This document shows, piece by piece, positions 6,800 to 14,624 of a stretch of DNA of 31,873 nucleotides; the first letter of the stretch is position 1, and the number at the start of each line of letters is the position of its first letter. Origin of the DNA: Clostridia bacterium. Its GTDB lineage: Bacteria; Bacillota; Clostridia; Oscillospirales; CAG-272. The notes beneath the pieces are model-generated. The model made no database searches, was not told the origin of the DNA, and saw only the letters and a program-made list of their open reading frames with translations. The translations under genes were made by a program, and so were the position numbers. The stretch covers positions 1 to 31,873 of the forward strand of contig CAAFYZ010000041.1 in the NCBI GenBank assembly GCA_900767415.1. Direction: 5' to 3'.

Positions 6800-8035
6800 T
6801 TAATAAGAGAGTGCGGCGTGCGTTCCGGCGAGGTATCCCGTCGAGAATGCGATCTGCAGGTTAAAACCGCCGGTATACGCATCGACATCGAGGATCTCTC
6901 CCGCGAAGAAGAGCCCCGGGTGTATCTTCGATTCCATCGTTCCGGGGACGACCTCGCGGACATCGACACCGCCGGAGGTAACGATCGCTTCTTCGATCGG
7001 ACGAAAGCCCGAGAGCGGAAAGGAGAGATCTTTCAGAAGGGAGAGGACACGGTGTCTTTCTTCTCTGGTTACCGTATGGACTTTTTTCTTCGGGTCGATC
7101 CCCGTGCGAAGAATGAACGGCTCTTTGAGTTTCGCCGGCAGGAGTGCGTCGAGTGCGTGCGAAAAATCCCGGTTGTTCCTCTCCGAAAAATCGGAAAGAA
7201 GACGCGCGTCGAGCGTGGCTTCGTCCAGCGCGGGTTTCAGATCGATATGAAAAGAAAGGGAAGAGATATCCTGCCCGACAAGATGCGCCGAGGCGGAGAG
7301 CACGGTCGGACCGCTTACGCCGAAGTGGGTAAAGAGCATCTCGCCGAAATCTTCGTAGACCGTCCGCCCTTCTTTTTGAATGCGGATTCCCACATTCTTG
7401 AGAGAAAGTCCCTGCAACTCCGCACAAAGAGGGTCAGGAGATTCGAGCGGAACGAGCGAAGGAGAGAGCGGTGTCACGGTGTGCCCGAGTTTTCTTGCGA
7501 TACGATACCCGGAACCGTCCGATCCCGTCAGCGGATAGGAGCGTCCGCCCGTCGCGAGGATCACCGCATCGTAGGTTTCTTCGCTCTGTGCCGAAACGGT
7601 AAACGCTCCGTCTGCCGCGCAGTGTACGGCACGTACGTTTTCAAACCGCTTTTTCGCCCCCTTGGCATAGTCCGCCATCGCGAGTACGATGTCCTTTGCC
7701 CGATCGCTCTCCGGAAAGACACGGTTTCCGCGTTCGGTTTTCAGTTTGACACCGAGTCGTTCGAAGTGCGCGACGGTGTCCTCGGGGGAAAAGGCGGACA
7801 GCGCGGCATAAAGAAAGCGTGGATTGTGCGGCACGTTGGAAAGAAATTCCTGCGGCGTGCAGGCGTTTGTGACGTTGCATCTGCCTTTTCCCGTAATTGC
7901 GAGTTTCTTTCCGAGACGGTCCGTGTGCTCGTAGAGGGTAACGTCGGCGCCGAGCGCGCTCGCCGCTCCCGCCGCCATCATGCCGGCGGCTCCGCCGCCG
8001 ATCACGGCAATTTTTCTTTGTTCGGTTTGTGTCAT
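6800..8035 (-). CDS. HI0933/YhiN-family FAD-dependent oxidoreductase
   Basis: A flavoprotein of 411 residues. The N-terminal FAD-binding Rossmann motif GGGAAG is at 13-18, and the family signature GKGRCNVTN follows at about 49-57. A second conserved block lies near the C-terminus (FFAGEILDVDAYTGGFNLQ), which closes the FAD site in this family. The family's substrate is not settled; some annotated members are called BaiN-like bile-acid reductases, but I see no reason to assign that here. Its place directly upstream of cytidylate kinase is a conserved clostridial order. Its start overlaps the stop of the RpiR gene by four bases (ATGA). Confidence 0.9.
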   Translation of the reverse strand: MTQTEQRKIAVIGGGAAGMMAAGAASALGADVTLYEHTDRLGKKLAITGKGRCNVTNACTPQEFLSNVPHNPRFLYAALSAFSPEDTVAHFERLGVKLKTERGNRVFPESDRAKDIVLAMADYAKGAKKRFENVRAVHCAADGAFTVSAQSEETYDAVILATGGRSYPLTGSDGSGYRIARKLGHTVTPLSPSLVPLESPDPLCAELQGLSLKNVGIRIQKEGRTVYEDFGEMLFTHFGVSGPTVLSASAHLVGQDISSLSFHIDLKPALDEATLDARLLSDFSERNNRDFSHALDALLPAKLKEPFILRTGIDPKKKVHTVTREERHRVLSLLKDLSFPLSGFRPIEEAIVTSGGVDVREVVPGTMESKIHPGLFFAGEILDVDAYTGGFNLQIAFSTGYLAGTHAALSY

Positions 8036-8889
8036 TGCTTCGTATATACGTTGAATTCGTCCCAGACGGCTTCCAGCCGTTCGAGACGGGAGGTGATTTC
8101 TTTTTCTTTACGGCTCGTGATCTCCACGATCATGGCGTTCAGAATACTGAAAGGCGCAACGAGCGAATCGGTAAAGGACGCCATATCCGACTGCGCGGTC
8201 AGAAGACAGGTGGCATACGGAGCGAGCGGGGAGATCTCCGAGTCGGTAATCACCACGACGGAGGCGTCGTTCTTCTTTGCGAATCTGACGGCACTCACCA
8301 TCTTGGACGAGTAGCGCGGGAAAGAGAAAGCGATGAAAACATCGGATTCGTTAATGCTCAGGATCTGCTCGAACACCTCACCCGTCGACGTCGGTTGTAC
8401 GAAATGCACATTGTCGAAAATCAGGGAAAGATTGTATTTCAGAAAGAAAGCAAGTGCTTCCGAACAGCGCGCGCCCATGACGTAGATGTTCCGCGCGCCG
8501 AGGATCGCGTCTACCGCCGCGTCGAACGCCTCGCGGTTCAGCGTGTCGAGCGTGTAACGGATTTTTGCGATGTCCGCCTCCATGACGTTTTCGACGAGGT
8601 CTCCCCGCCCGATGCGCGCTTTCGTCATTTCGATCCGCTGATTCGGCGTCAGCCGCGTACGCACAAGTTCCTGTACGGCACGCTGAAATTCCGCATACCC
8701 CTCAAAACCGAGTTCGTTCGCAAAGCGGACGACGGTCGATTCGGAGACGCCGACTTTTTTTCCGAGTGCGGCGGCGGTCATATAGGCAACTTTATCATAT
8801 TCATTCAGAACGGCGGTCGCTATCTTTTTTTGCCCTTTGGAAAAGGTGGGAAAAAAGTCTTTGATCCGTCTGGCAATATCAATGGTCAT
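8032..8889 (-). CDS. MurR/RpiR-family transcriptional regulator
   Basis: 285 residues with two domains: an N-terminal HTH_6 domain (about 1-75, with KVGVSESTVVRFANELGFEGYAEF cut here into helix and loop) and a C-terminal SIS sugar-phosphate-binding domain (about 125-260, with YVMGARCSEALA and VFIAFSFPRYS). Family members sense phosphorylated sugars or amino sugars. No sugar gene is nearby, so its ligand is unknown; it may chiefly control this operon. AGGTG precedes the ATG. It is the first gene of the minus-strand operon reaching 3421, behind a promoter whose spacer carries an inverted repeat. Confidence 0.92.
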   Translation of the reverse strand: MTIDIARRIKDFFPTFSKGQKKIATAVLNEYDKVAYMTAAALGKKVGVSESTVVRFANELGFEGYAEFQRAVQELVRTRLTPNQRIEMTKARIGRGDLVENVMEADIAKIRYTLDTLNREAFDAAVDAILGARNIYVMGARCSEALAFFLKYNLSLIFDNVHFVQPTSTGEVFEQILSINESDVFIAFSFPRYSSKMVSAVRFAKKNDASVVVITDSEISPLAPYATCLLTAQSDMASFTDSLVAPFSILNAMIVEITSRKEKEITSRLERLEAVWDEFNVYTKQ

Positions 8890-8934
8890 ACGACACCTCG
8901 GGATAGTTTTGATGGCTGTATCTCAGCACGTTAC

Positions 8935-8963
8935 AGTATAGCACGAAATTCCGTGTTTTGCAA
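8935..8963 (-). promoter_or_regulatory. Promoter of the rpiR-flavoprotein-cmk-ispH operon
   Basis: On the minus strand, TTGCAA (8963-8958), a 17-base spacer and TATACT (8940-8935). The spacer is nearly filled by the 14-base imperfect palindrome CACGAAATTCCGTG (8942-8955), a likely operator, perhaps for the RpiR protein itself. The leader to the ATG at 8889 is about 40 bases. Confidence 0.7.
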
Positions 8964-9061
8964 GAGAAATTTCAAAAAGATGCAGGTTTTCCGCCGATTT
9001 TGGCGGCTTTTTCGCATTTTTGAAGGATTGCGACAAAAAAGTGCCGCTCCCACACGCAAAG

Positions 9062-9100
9062 CAAAAAGCGGAACCGAGTGAGACGGCTCCGCTTCTTTTT
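9062..9100 (-). terminator. Terminator of gltX
   Basis: AAGCGGA (9066-9072) pairs with TCCGCTT (9088-9094), with CCG/CGG inside after one mismatch. On the minus strand the stem is followed by TTTTT; the plus strand also has CTTTTT. It lies 20 bases past the gltX stop. Confidence 0.8.
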
Positions 9101-9119
9101 GGCATATCGCCCGTGAAAA

Positions 9120-10562
9120 TTATAAAAGGGAAAGCGCGTGGTCGAGCCGTGCGAGCGTCTCGTCTTTGCCGATGACCTCCATGATCTCGGTCGCTCCGCC
9201 CGGGGTAGCGGCAAGTCCCGAGACTGCAATGCGAAGGCACCACATGACGGCACCGGTTTTCAGCCCGAGACGTTCGGAGAGCGGCGTGAGAGATGCGAAG
9301 AGCGTGTCGTTATCGAACGCGCCGAGATGTGCGAGAATCTCCCGCGCGGCGGAAAGCACCGTTTTCACCGTGTCCGTTTCCGTGATCTTATTCTTCTTGT
9401 TCAGGAAGAGTTCCTTATCGTATTCGGGGAGCGTAAGGAAAAACGCCATGCGCTCGTCAAGCTCGGAGAACTTCTGAATTCTCGTCTTCAGAAGAGAGAG
9501 CATTTTCACCTTGTTGACCGACGACGGAATTTCTGAGTGAATGAATTTTTCCGCCGTGCGGAAGAATTCTTCGTCATCCGACTTGTGAATATATTCGCCG
9601 TTGAACCACAGCAGTTTTTCATAATCGAAAACGGCGGGCGACTTGGAAATACCGTCAATGGTAAAAGCACAGACCAACTCGGGCAGGGTAAAGAATTCCC
9701 GCTCGGACTCTTTCGGGCACCATCCGAGAAGAGCGATATAGTTGATGATTGCCTCGGGGAGATAACCGTCTGCGAGCAGATCGGCGAAGGAGACTGCGCC
9801 GTGCCGCTTCGAGAGTTTTGAGACCGAGCCGTCGGCGTTCTTGCCCATCATCAGAGGGAGATGGACGTAGCAGGGACGCTCCCAGCCGAATGCGTCGTAA
9901 AGAAGAACGTACTTCGGCGTCGAGGTCAGATATTCCGAGCCGCGCACCACGTGGGTGACTCCCATCAGATGGTCGTCGATGACGTGACAGAAATTATACG
10001 TCGGGAACCCATCTGCCTTGATGAGGATCTGATCCTGGAGCTCTTCGTTGTTCATGGAGATCTCGCCGAAGACCGAGTCGGTATAACTTGTTACACCGGA
10101 CAGGGGCATTTTCTGTCGGATGACATAGGGCATACCGGCGTCGAGATTTTTTTTCACCTCTTCGGGAGAGAGGTTCCGGCAATGGCGGTCGTACCCGCCG
10201 ACCGCGTCCTCTTCGTGGAGTTTTTCCAGCCGCTCCTTCGAGCAGAAACAATAATAGGCAAAGCCGAGATCCACGAGTTTTTTCGCATATTCGAGATAGA
10301 TCTCCTTGCGCTCGCTCTGAACGTAAGGACCGTGCGCGCCGCCGACATCCGGACCTTCGTCCCAGAGAAGCCCCGTCGTGCGGAGGGTCGATTTGATAAT
10401 ATCGGTCGCACCTTCGACAAGACGCTCGCGGTCGGTATCTTCGATCCGCAGAATAAAGCGTCCGCCGTCGTGTTTTGCGATCAGGTAAGAATAGAGAGCG
10501 GTGCGCAGATTCCCGATGTGCATATAGCCGGTCGGACTCGGCGCAAAGCGTGTGACTGTCAT
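9120..10562 (-). CDS. gltX: Glutamate-tRNA ligase
   Basis: Class I aminoacyl-tRNA synthetase of 480 residues, normal for the family. It charges tRNA-Glu with glutamate, and in many Bacillota tRNA-Gln as well. The ATP-binding HIGH motif appears as HIGN in APSPTGYMHIGN near the N-terminus, and the KMSKS loop as KLSKRHG at about residue 252. RIEDTDRERLVEGA and the C-terminal helical anticodon-binding region are present. The gene is alone, with its own promoter at 10605-10633 and a terminator behind it. Whether this organism also has GlnRS or the GatCAB route cannot be seen here. Confidence 0.97.
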   Translation of the reverse strand: MTVTRFAPSPTGYMHIGNLRTALYSYLIAKHDGGRFILRIEDTDRERLVEGATDIIKSTLRTTGLLWDEGPDVGGAHGPYVQSERKEIYLEYAKKLVDLGFAYYCFCSKERLEKLHEEDAVGGYDRHCRNLSPEEVKKNLDAGMPYVIRQKMPLSGVTSYTDSVFGEISMNNEELQDQILIKADGFPTYNFCHVIDDHLMGVTHVVRGSEYLTSTPKYVLLYDAFGWERPCYVHLPLMMGKNADGSVSKLSKRHGAVSFADLLADGYLPEAIINYIALLGWCPKESEREFFTLPELVCAFTIDGISKSPAVFDYEKLLWFNGEYIHKSDDEEFFRTAEKFIHSEIPSSVNKVKMLSLLKTRIQKFSELDERMAFFLTLPEYDKELFLNKKNKITETDTVKTVLSAAREILAHLGAFDNDTLFASLTPLSERLGLKTGAVMWCLRIAVSGLAATPGGATEIMEVIGKDETLARLDHALSLL

Positions 10563-10604
10563 AGAGTAACCTCTTTTCGGATATGAAATTCTTTCGCAAA
10601 AGGT

Positions 10605-10633
10605 ATTCTATCATAAAAACGCGAAAGAGTCAA
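10605..10633 (-). promoter_or_regulatory. Promoter of gltX
   Basis: On the minus strand, TTGACT (10633-10628), a 17-base spacer and TAGAAT (10610-10605), about 43 bases before the gltX start. CTTTCGC (10591-10597) and GCGAAAG (10621-10627) form an inverted repeat around the -10. Confidence 0.75.
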
Positions 10634-10652
10634 CCGAATTTACAAAAAATGT

Positions 10653-10681
10653 TTGACTTTGCCACAGGAAACCGTTATAAT
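10653..10681 (+). promoter_or_regulatory. Promoter of the histidine kinase-dinB pair
   Basis: TTGACT (10653-10658), a 17-base spacer and TATAAT (10676-10681), about 30 bases before the kinase start. It is divergent from the gltX promoter, with only 19 bases between the two -35 boxes. Confidence 0.85.
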
Positions 10682-10710
10682 AATAGTGAAAACTTTTATC
10701 GGAGCGTAAG

Positions 10711-12192
10711 ATGTTCAAAAGTACTTTTGCAAAATACCTGACGACCTTTGTCGTGATTATCGTTTTCAGTTTTTTTATGCTGTCTTTCATCTTCACATCC
10801 ATGATCCGCGCATATTCTTCTCACGAGACGGATAATCTGCTGATCGAGACGAGCTATACCATCAAGGACAGGATTGAAGGAAACCGGGTGCAGAATCTGG
10901 ATTCTTTCATCAAGACCGAGATCATGGCGCGCTTTCTTCTGATCAACGACGCGGAGATGAATATGCTCGTCTGCGACACGGAAGGACATCTCCTTTTTCT
11001 GACGACGACCGATCCCGAGACGGGGAAGCGCGTGCCGAAAATCATGAACGGCTCTCCGACGATTTCTTTGACCTCCTTAAAAAAGCAGAGCAGCGAGAAC
11101 GGGGATTATTATCTCGGAATCGGCGATTTTGACGGCGTTCTGGATACGGAAAACCGCATTTGCGCAAGGGAACTTCAATACAACGACAAAAATATCGGCT
11201 ATGTCCTCGTGATGAAATCGACGGCGGCGGAGACGGCACTCATCTCGGTCACACAGCGCGCCGTTTTCACCAGTTCTCTTTGGGTCATGCTTGCCGCCGT
11301 GATCGCGATTTACTTTATCACCGAACGCCTGTTGCACCCTCTCCGCAGTATGACGGAGGCGACCAAGAGTTTTGCAAAAGGGGATTTCTCCGCCCGTGTC
11401 CCGGTCTACGGAAGGGACGAAGTCTCGGAACTTGCCATCGCGTTCAACCGCATGGCGGAATCTCTTGCCAATCTCGAAAAGATGCGCAACACCTTCCTTG
11501 CGAGCGTCTCGCACGATCTCCGCACGCCGATGACCACGATCGCCGGTTTTATCGACAATATCAATTCGGGTGCCATTCCGCCGGAAAAGCAAGGGTATTA
11601 CCTCGGGGTGGTTTCCGCCGAGGTGCATCGCCTCTCCCGACTGGTTTCCGAAATCCTCGATGTCTCGCGGCTGGAATCCGGAGACAGAAAATTCACCTTC
11701 ACCGACTTTGACGTTTCGGAAGTGGCACGTCTGATTCTGATTTCGTTCGAGCAGAAGATCGAAGAAAAGAAACTCGACGTCGTTTTCGAATCGGAAGACT
11801 GCGTGCCCGTCCACGCCGACAAGGACGCGATCTATCAGGTGGTATATAACCTTTGTCATAATGCCATCAAGTTCGCGAAGACGGGGGGCGAGTTTGCCAT
11901 TCGCATCGCTTCCGAAAAGGGAAAAGTGCGCATCAGCATTTTCGACGAAGGGCAGACGATTTCAAAAGAAGATATTCCTTATGTCTTCGAGCGCTTTTAT
12001 AAAACGGACAAGAGCCGCGGACTGGACAAGAGCGGCGTCGGGCTCGGACTTTATATCTGCAAGACGATCATAGACGCACACGGGGAAAAACTCACCGTCA
12101 CATCGGAGGAAGGGCGCGGCTGCACCTTCAGCTTTACCTTACCCGCCGCCCCGTCCGTGCAGAAAAAGAGCGGAAGTGCCGCCGAGGGATAA
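10711..12192 (+). CDS. Sensor histidine kinase without adjacent response regulator
   Basis: 493 residues. A membrane segment at about 11-33 is followed by an extracytoplasmic sensor region, a second membrane segment at about 187-207 and a HAMP linker. The dimerisation domain has phospho-accepting H268 in SVSHDLRTP. The ATPase domain has N-box NLCHNAIKFA and a C-terminal GVGLGLYICK box. The first glycine box reads DEGQT instead of D-x-G-x-G, a variation seen in other kinases of this type. No response regulator lies beside it, so the partner must be encoded elsewhere or be shared. The input signal is unknown. GGAG lies just upstream of the ATG. The Y-family polymerase gene follows after 31 bases and is probably cotranscribed. 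Confidence 0.93.
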   Translation: MFKSTFAKYLTTFVVIIVFSFFMLSFIFTSMIRAYSSHETDNLLIETSYTIKDRIEGNRVQNLDSFIKTEIMARFLLINDAEMNMLVCDTEGHLLFLTTTDPETGKRVPKIMNGSPTISLTSLKKQSSENGDYYLGIGDFDGVLDTENRICARELQYNDKNIGYVLVMKSTAAETALISVTQRAVFTSSLWVMLAAVIAIYFITERLLHPLRSMTEATKSFAKGDFSARVPVYGRDEVSELAIAFNRMAESLANLEKMRNTFLASVSHDLRTPMTTIAGFIDNINSGAIPPEKQGYYLGVVSAEVHRLSRLVSEILDVSRLESGDRKFTFTDFDVSEVARLILISFEQKIEEKKLDVVFESEDCVPVHADKDAIYQVVYNLCHNAIKFAKTGGEFAIRIASEKGKVRISIFDEGQTISKEDIPYVFERFYKTDKSRGLDKSGVGLGLYICKTIIDAHGEKLTVTSEEGRGCTFSFTLPAAPSVQKKSGSAAEG

Positions 12193-12223
12193 GACGGGAG
12201 ACGGGAGCGCGGAAAGGAGAACC

Positions 12224-13474
12224 ATGGAGAACGAACGTACGATCCTTCATTGCGATTGCAACTCTTTTTTCGCTTCGGTGGAGACGGTATCGCACCCCGA
12301 ATATGCGCGCGTTCCCATGGCGGTTTGCGGCAGTACCGAAGAGCGGCACGGGATCGTCCTTGCGAAGAACGAACTCGCGAAAAAATACGGGATCAAAACG
12401 GCGGAGACCGTCTGGTCGGCGAAGAAAAAATGCCCCGACCTCGTGATTGCCGAGCCGCATTACGGCGAGTATGTGAAGTTCTCCCGTGCGGTCAACAGGA
12501 TCTATGCCGAATACACCGATGAGATCGAACCCTTCGGTATCGATGAGAGCTGGCTCGATGTGACGAAGAGCCGCAAGGCGTTCGGCACCGGCGTCGAGAT
12601 TGCCGAGGTGCTCCGCCGCCGTATCCGGGAGGAGATCGGCATCACGATCTCGGTCGGCGTTTCTTTCAATAAGATATTTGCAAAACTCGGGAGCGATTAT
12701 AAAAAACCGGACGCCACCACCGTGATCGACCGTGAAAATTTTAAGAGCATTGTCTACCCGCTCCCCGTCGGCGATCTTCTCTTCGTCGGGCGGCGGACGG
12801 AAGAGGCACTGCTGAAAATGGGCGTCCGTACCATCGGTGACCTCGCCGAAGTCAGCCCCGCGCTTCTCACCGCCCGCTTCGGTAAAATGGGACAGATGCT
12901 TCATCTTTACGCCGTCGGAGAAGACGACAGCCCCGTCACCCCGCCGACCGAGGACGCGAAGAGCATCGGCAACGGCTTTACCTTCCGTCACGATCTTGTC
13001 GGCAGAGACGCCTGCCGCCTCGGCATCGATTTTCTCTCCGAGGAGATCGGGGAAAAACTCCGTGCCAGAGGGCAGAAGTGCACCACCGTTACGCTGCGCG
13101 TCAAGGACGAATTTTTAGCCACGGTACAAAAGCAAAAGCAACTCGCCCCGCCGACCGATCTCTCGCGGGAGATTGCCGCGGCGGCGTATGCGCTCCTCAC
13201 GTCTTTTTGGAGTTCCGAAAAGCCTGTGCGGATGCTCACCGTCACCGCGAGCGGTCTCGTGCGCCGCGACGCCGTGACCGAACAGCTCGATCTTTTCTCC
13301 GACCCCGCCATGGACGAAAAGCGGGAAAAAGGAGAAAAACGGGAAAATGCAATGGATAAAATAAGGCAGAAATACGGCAGAGCCGCCATCGTGCAAGGTT
13401 CGGTCATCGACACCGACATCGGCATATACGAAAAGCGACCGCAGGCGACGGGAGAGCGAAAGGATAAGACATAG
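12224..13474 (+). CDS. dinB: Y-family DNA polymerase (Pol IV type)
   Basis: A 416-residue translesion polymerase, low-fidelity and distributive. The N-terminal catalytic motif HCDCNSFFASVE carries the first metal Asp and the aromatic steric-gate region. The second acidic motif is DESWLD where SxDExYLD is usual. VGVSFNKIFAKLGSDYKKP marks the palm/thumb. The little-finger domain is followed by QLDLF at 354-358, a clear sliding-clamp-binding motif. ATG 12224 is chosen over an upstream frame because AAGGAG sits at the right distance and the family starts here. It is downstream of the sensor kinase. No LexA box is evident in the short gap, so damage control would have to act through the upstream promoter. 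Confidence 0.93.
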   Translation: MENERTILHCDCNSFFASVETVSHPEYARVPMAVCGSTEERHGIVLAKNELAKKYGIKTAETVWSAKKKCPDLVIAEPHYGEYVKFSRAVNRIYAEYTDEIEPFGIDESWLDVTKSRKAFGTGVEIAEVLRRRIREEIGITISVGVSFNKIFAKLGSDYKKPDATTVIDRENFKSIVYPLPVGDLLFVGRRTEEALLKMGVRTIGDLAEVSPALLTARFGKMGQMLHLYAVGEDDSPVTPPTEDAKSIGNGFTFRHDLVGRDACRLGIDFLSEEIGEKLRARGQKCTTVTLRVKDEFLATVQKQKQLAPPTDLSREIAAAAYALLTSFWSSEKPVRMLTVTASGLVRRDAVTEQLDLFSDPAMDEKREKGEKRENAMDKIRQKYGRAAIVQGSVIDTDIGIYEKRPQATGERKDKT

Positions 13475-13486
13475 ACGGTTTTTTAA

Positions 13487-13516
13487 CCCGACGGGGATTC
13501 CCGTCGGGCTTTTTTT
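13487..13516 (+). terminator. Terminator after dinB
   Basis: CCCGACGGG (13487-13495) pairs perfectly with CCCGTCGGG (13500-13508) around GATT, followed by C and seven T. Confidence 0.95.
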
Positions 13517-13550
13517 ATTTATATGGAAGAAAATCGGAATTCTCCCGAAA

Positions 13551-13575
13551 TTTACGGTTTTACATTTTCTTTACA
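13551..13575 (+). promoter_or_regulatory. Candidate Pho box upstream of pstS
   Basis: TTTACG (13551), TTTACA (13559) and TTTACA (13570) are short direct repeats; the last two are 11 bases apart, as in PhoP or PhoB half-site arrays. A possible -10 (TATCAT, 13619) is about 43 bases away, farther than typical, so promoter geometry is uncertain. Confidence 0.4.
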
Positions 13576-13668
13576 TTCCCCGAAGGTTCCGAGGGTAGTC
13601 GAAACGGGGAAAAAGCGGTATCATATAGCCGTACCAAGGAAAAAGAATGAAAACATGAAAAGGAGAAA

Positions 13669-14613
13669 ATGAAAATGAAAACCAAAAAGATTTTAACCCT
13701 TGTCCTCGCCGCCGCTTTGGCGGTCACCTCGCTCTTCTCGCTTGCCTCCTGCGGCGGCGCGGAGAAGAACATCACCGTTGTTGTCCGTGAGCAGGGCAGC
13801 GGCACGCGCGAAGCGTTCGATACCAAGGTTACCGACGGCACGCACTTTTTGGAAGAGAAGATAGACGGCAAAAAGGTCTACAACAGCACGAAGACCGCGG
13901 TCGAGCAGACCAAGACCGGTACCGTCCTCTCGAAGGTCGCATCGGACGAATATGCCATCGGTTACATCTCTCTCGGCTCTGTCAACGATACCGTCAAGGT
14001 TCTGAAAGTCGGCGGTGTCCTTCCGAGTGAAGAGACGGTTCTCAACGGCTCCTATAAGATTCAGCGTCCCTTCGTTGTCATGACGAAGCACGGTATCACC
14101 ATGACCGAGCGTGCCGCCGACTTCATGGCATATCTGAAGAGCGGAGCGGCAAAGGAACACGCGACGAGTGCCGGCTGCATTTACCTTGCCGATCCCGCAA
14201 AGCGTGCGAACGAAGGTGCCGCCCCGATCGCGGTAACCACCTTTGAAAAGCAGGCGACTCTTCCCGCAGGGGATAAGATCGTCGTCCGCGGTTCCACTTC
14301 GATGGAAAAGTTCATCAACGCGGCGGCAAAGGGATATGCCGATCTCTACGGTGTCAACGCCGCCGACATCTTCGACATTCAGCTCGAAGGTTCTTCCGTC
14401 GGACGGAAAGCGGTGGAGAGCGACACGGTCGGCAACACGATCGGTCTTTCTTCCGCGGGTGTCAAGCAGGACAACATCGACAGTTTCAACGTTTGCCTTG
14501 ACGCGGTTGCCGTCATCGTCAATGTGAAAAACGACAAGGTCTCCGACCTCACGCTTCACGGGCTTTACGACATCTTTTCCGGCAAGATCACCAAGTTTGA
14601 CGAAGTGAAATAA
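13669..14613 (+). CDS. pstS: Phosphate-binding lipoprotein with permuted halves
   Basis: 314 residues. A lipoprotein signal peptide with lipobox LASC puts the lipidated cysteine at C28. The ligand-binding domain has the PstS motifs in swapped order. VVREQGSGTREAF (about 38-50), AIGYISLG and the RPF block come first; in ordinary PstS they form the second half. IVVRGSTSMEKF (about 204-215), LDAVAVIVN and the final IFSGKIT block come last; they normally form the first half. Nothing typical is missing, so this looks like circular permutation and not truncation. AGGAG precedes the ATG. It is the first gene of the pst-pho operon, 11 bases ahead of pstCA. It delivers phosphate to the permease outside the membrane. 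Confidence 0.92.
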   Translation: MKMKTKKILTLVLAAALAVTSLFSLASCGGAEKNITVVVREQGSGTREAFDTKVTDGTHFLEEKIDGKKVYNSTKTAVEQTKTGTVLSKVASDEYAIGYISLGSVNDTVKVLKVGGVLPSEETVLNGSYKIQRPFVVMTKHGITMTERAADFMAYLKSGAAKEHATSAGCIYLADPAKRANEGAAPIAVTTFEKQATLPAGDKIVVRGSTSMEKFINAAAKGYADLYGVNAADIFDIQLEGSSVGRKAVESDTVGNTIGLSSAGVKQDNIDSFNVCLDAVAVIVNVKNDKVSDLTLHGLYDIFSGKITKFDEVK

Positions 14614-14624
14614 GGACACGGAAC

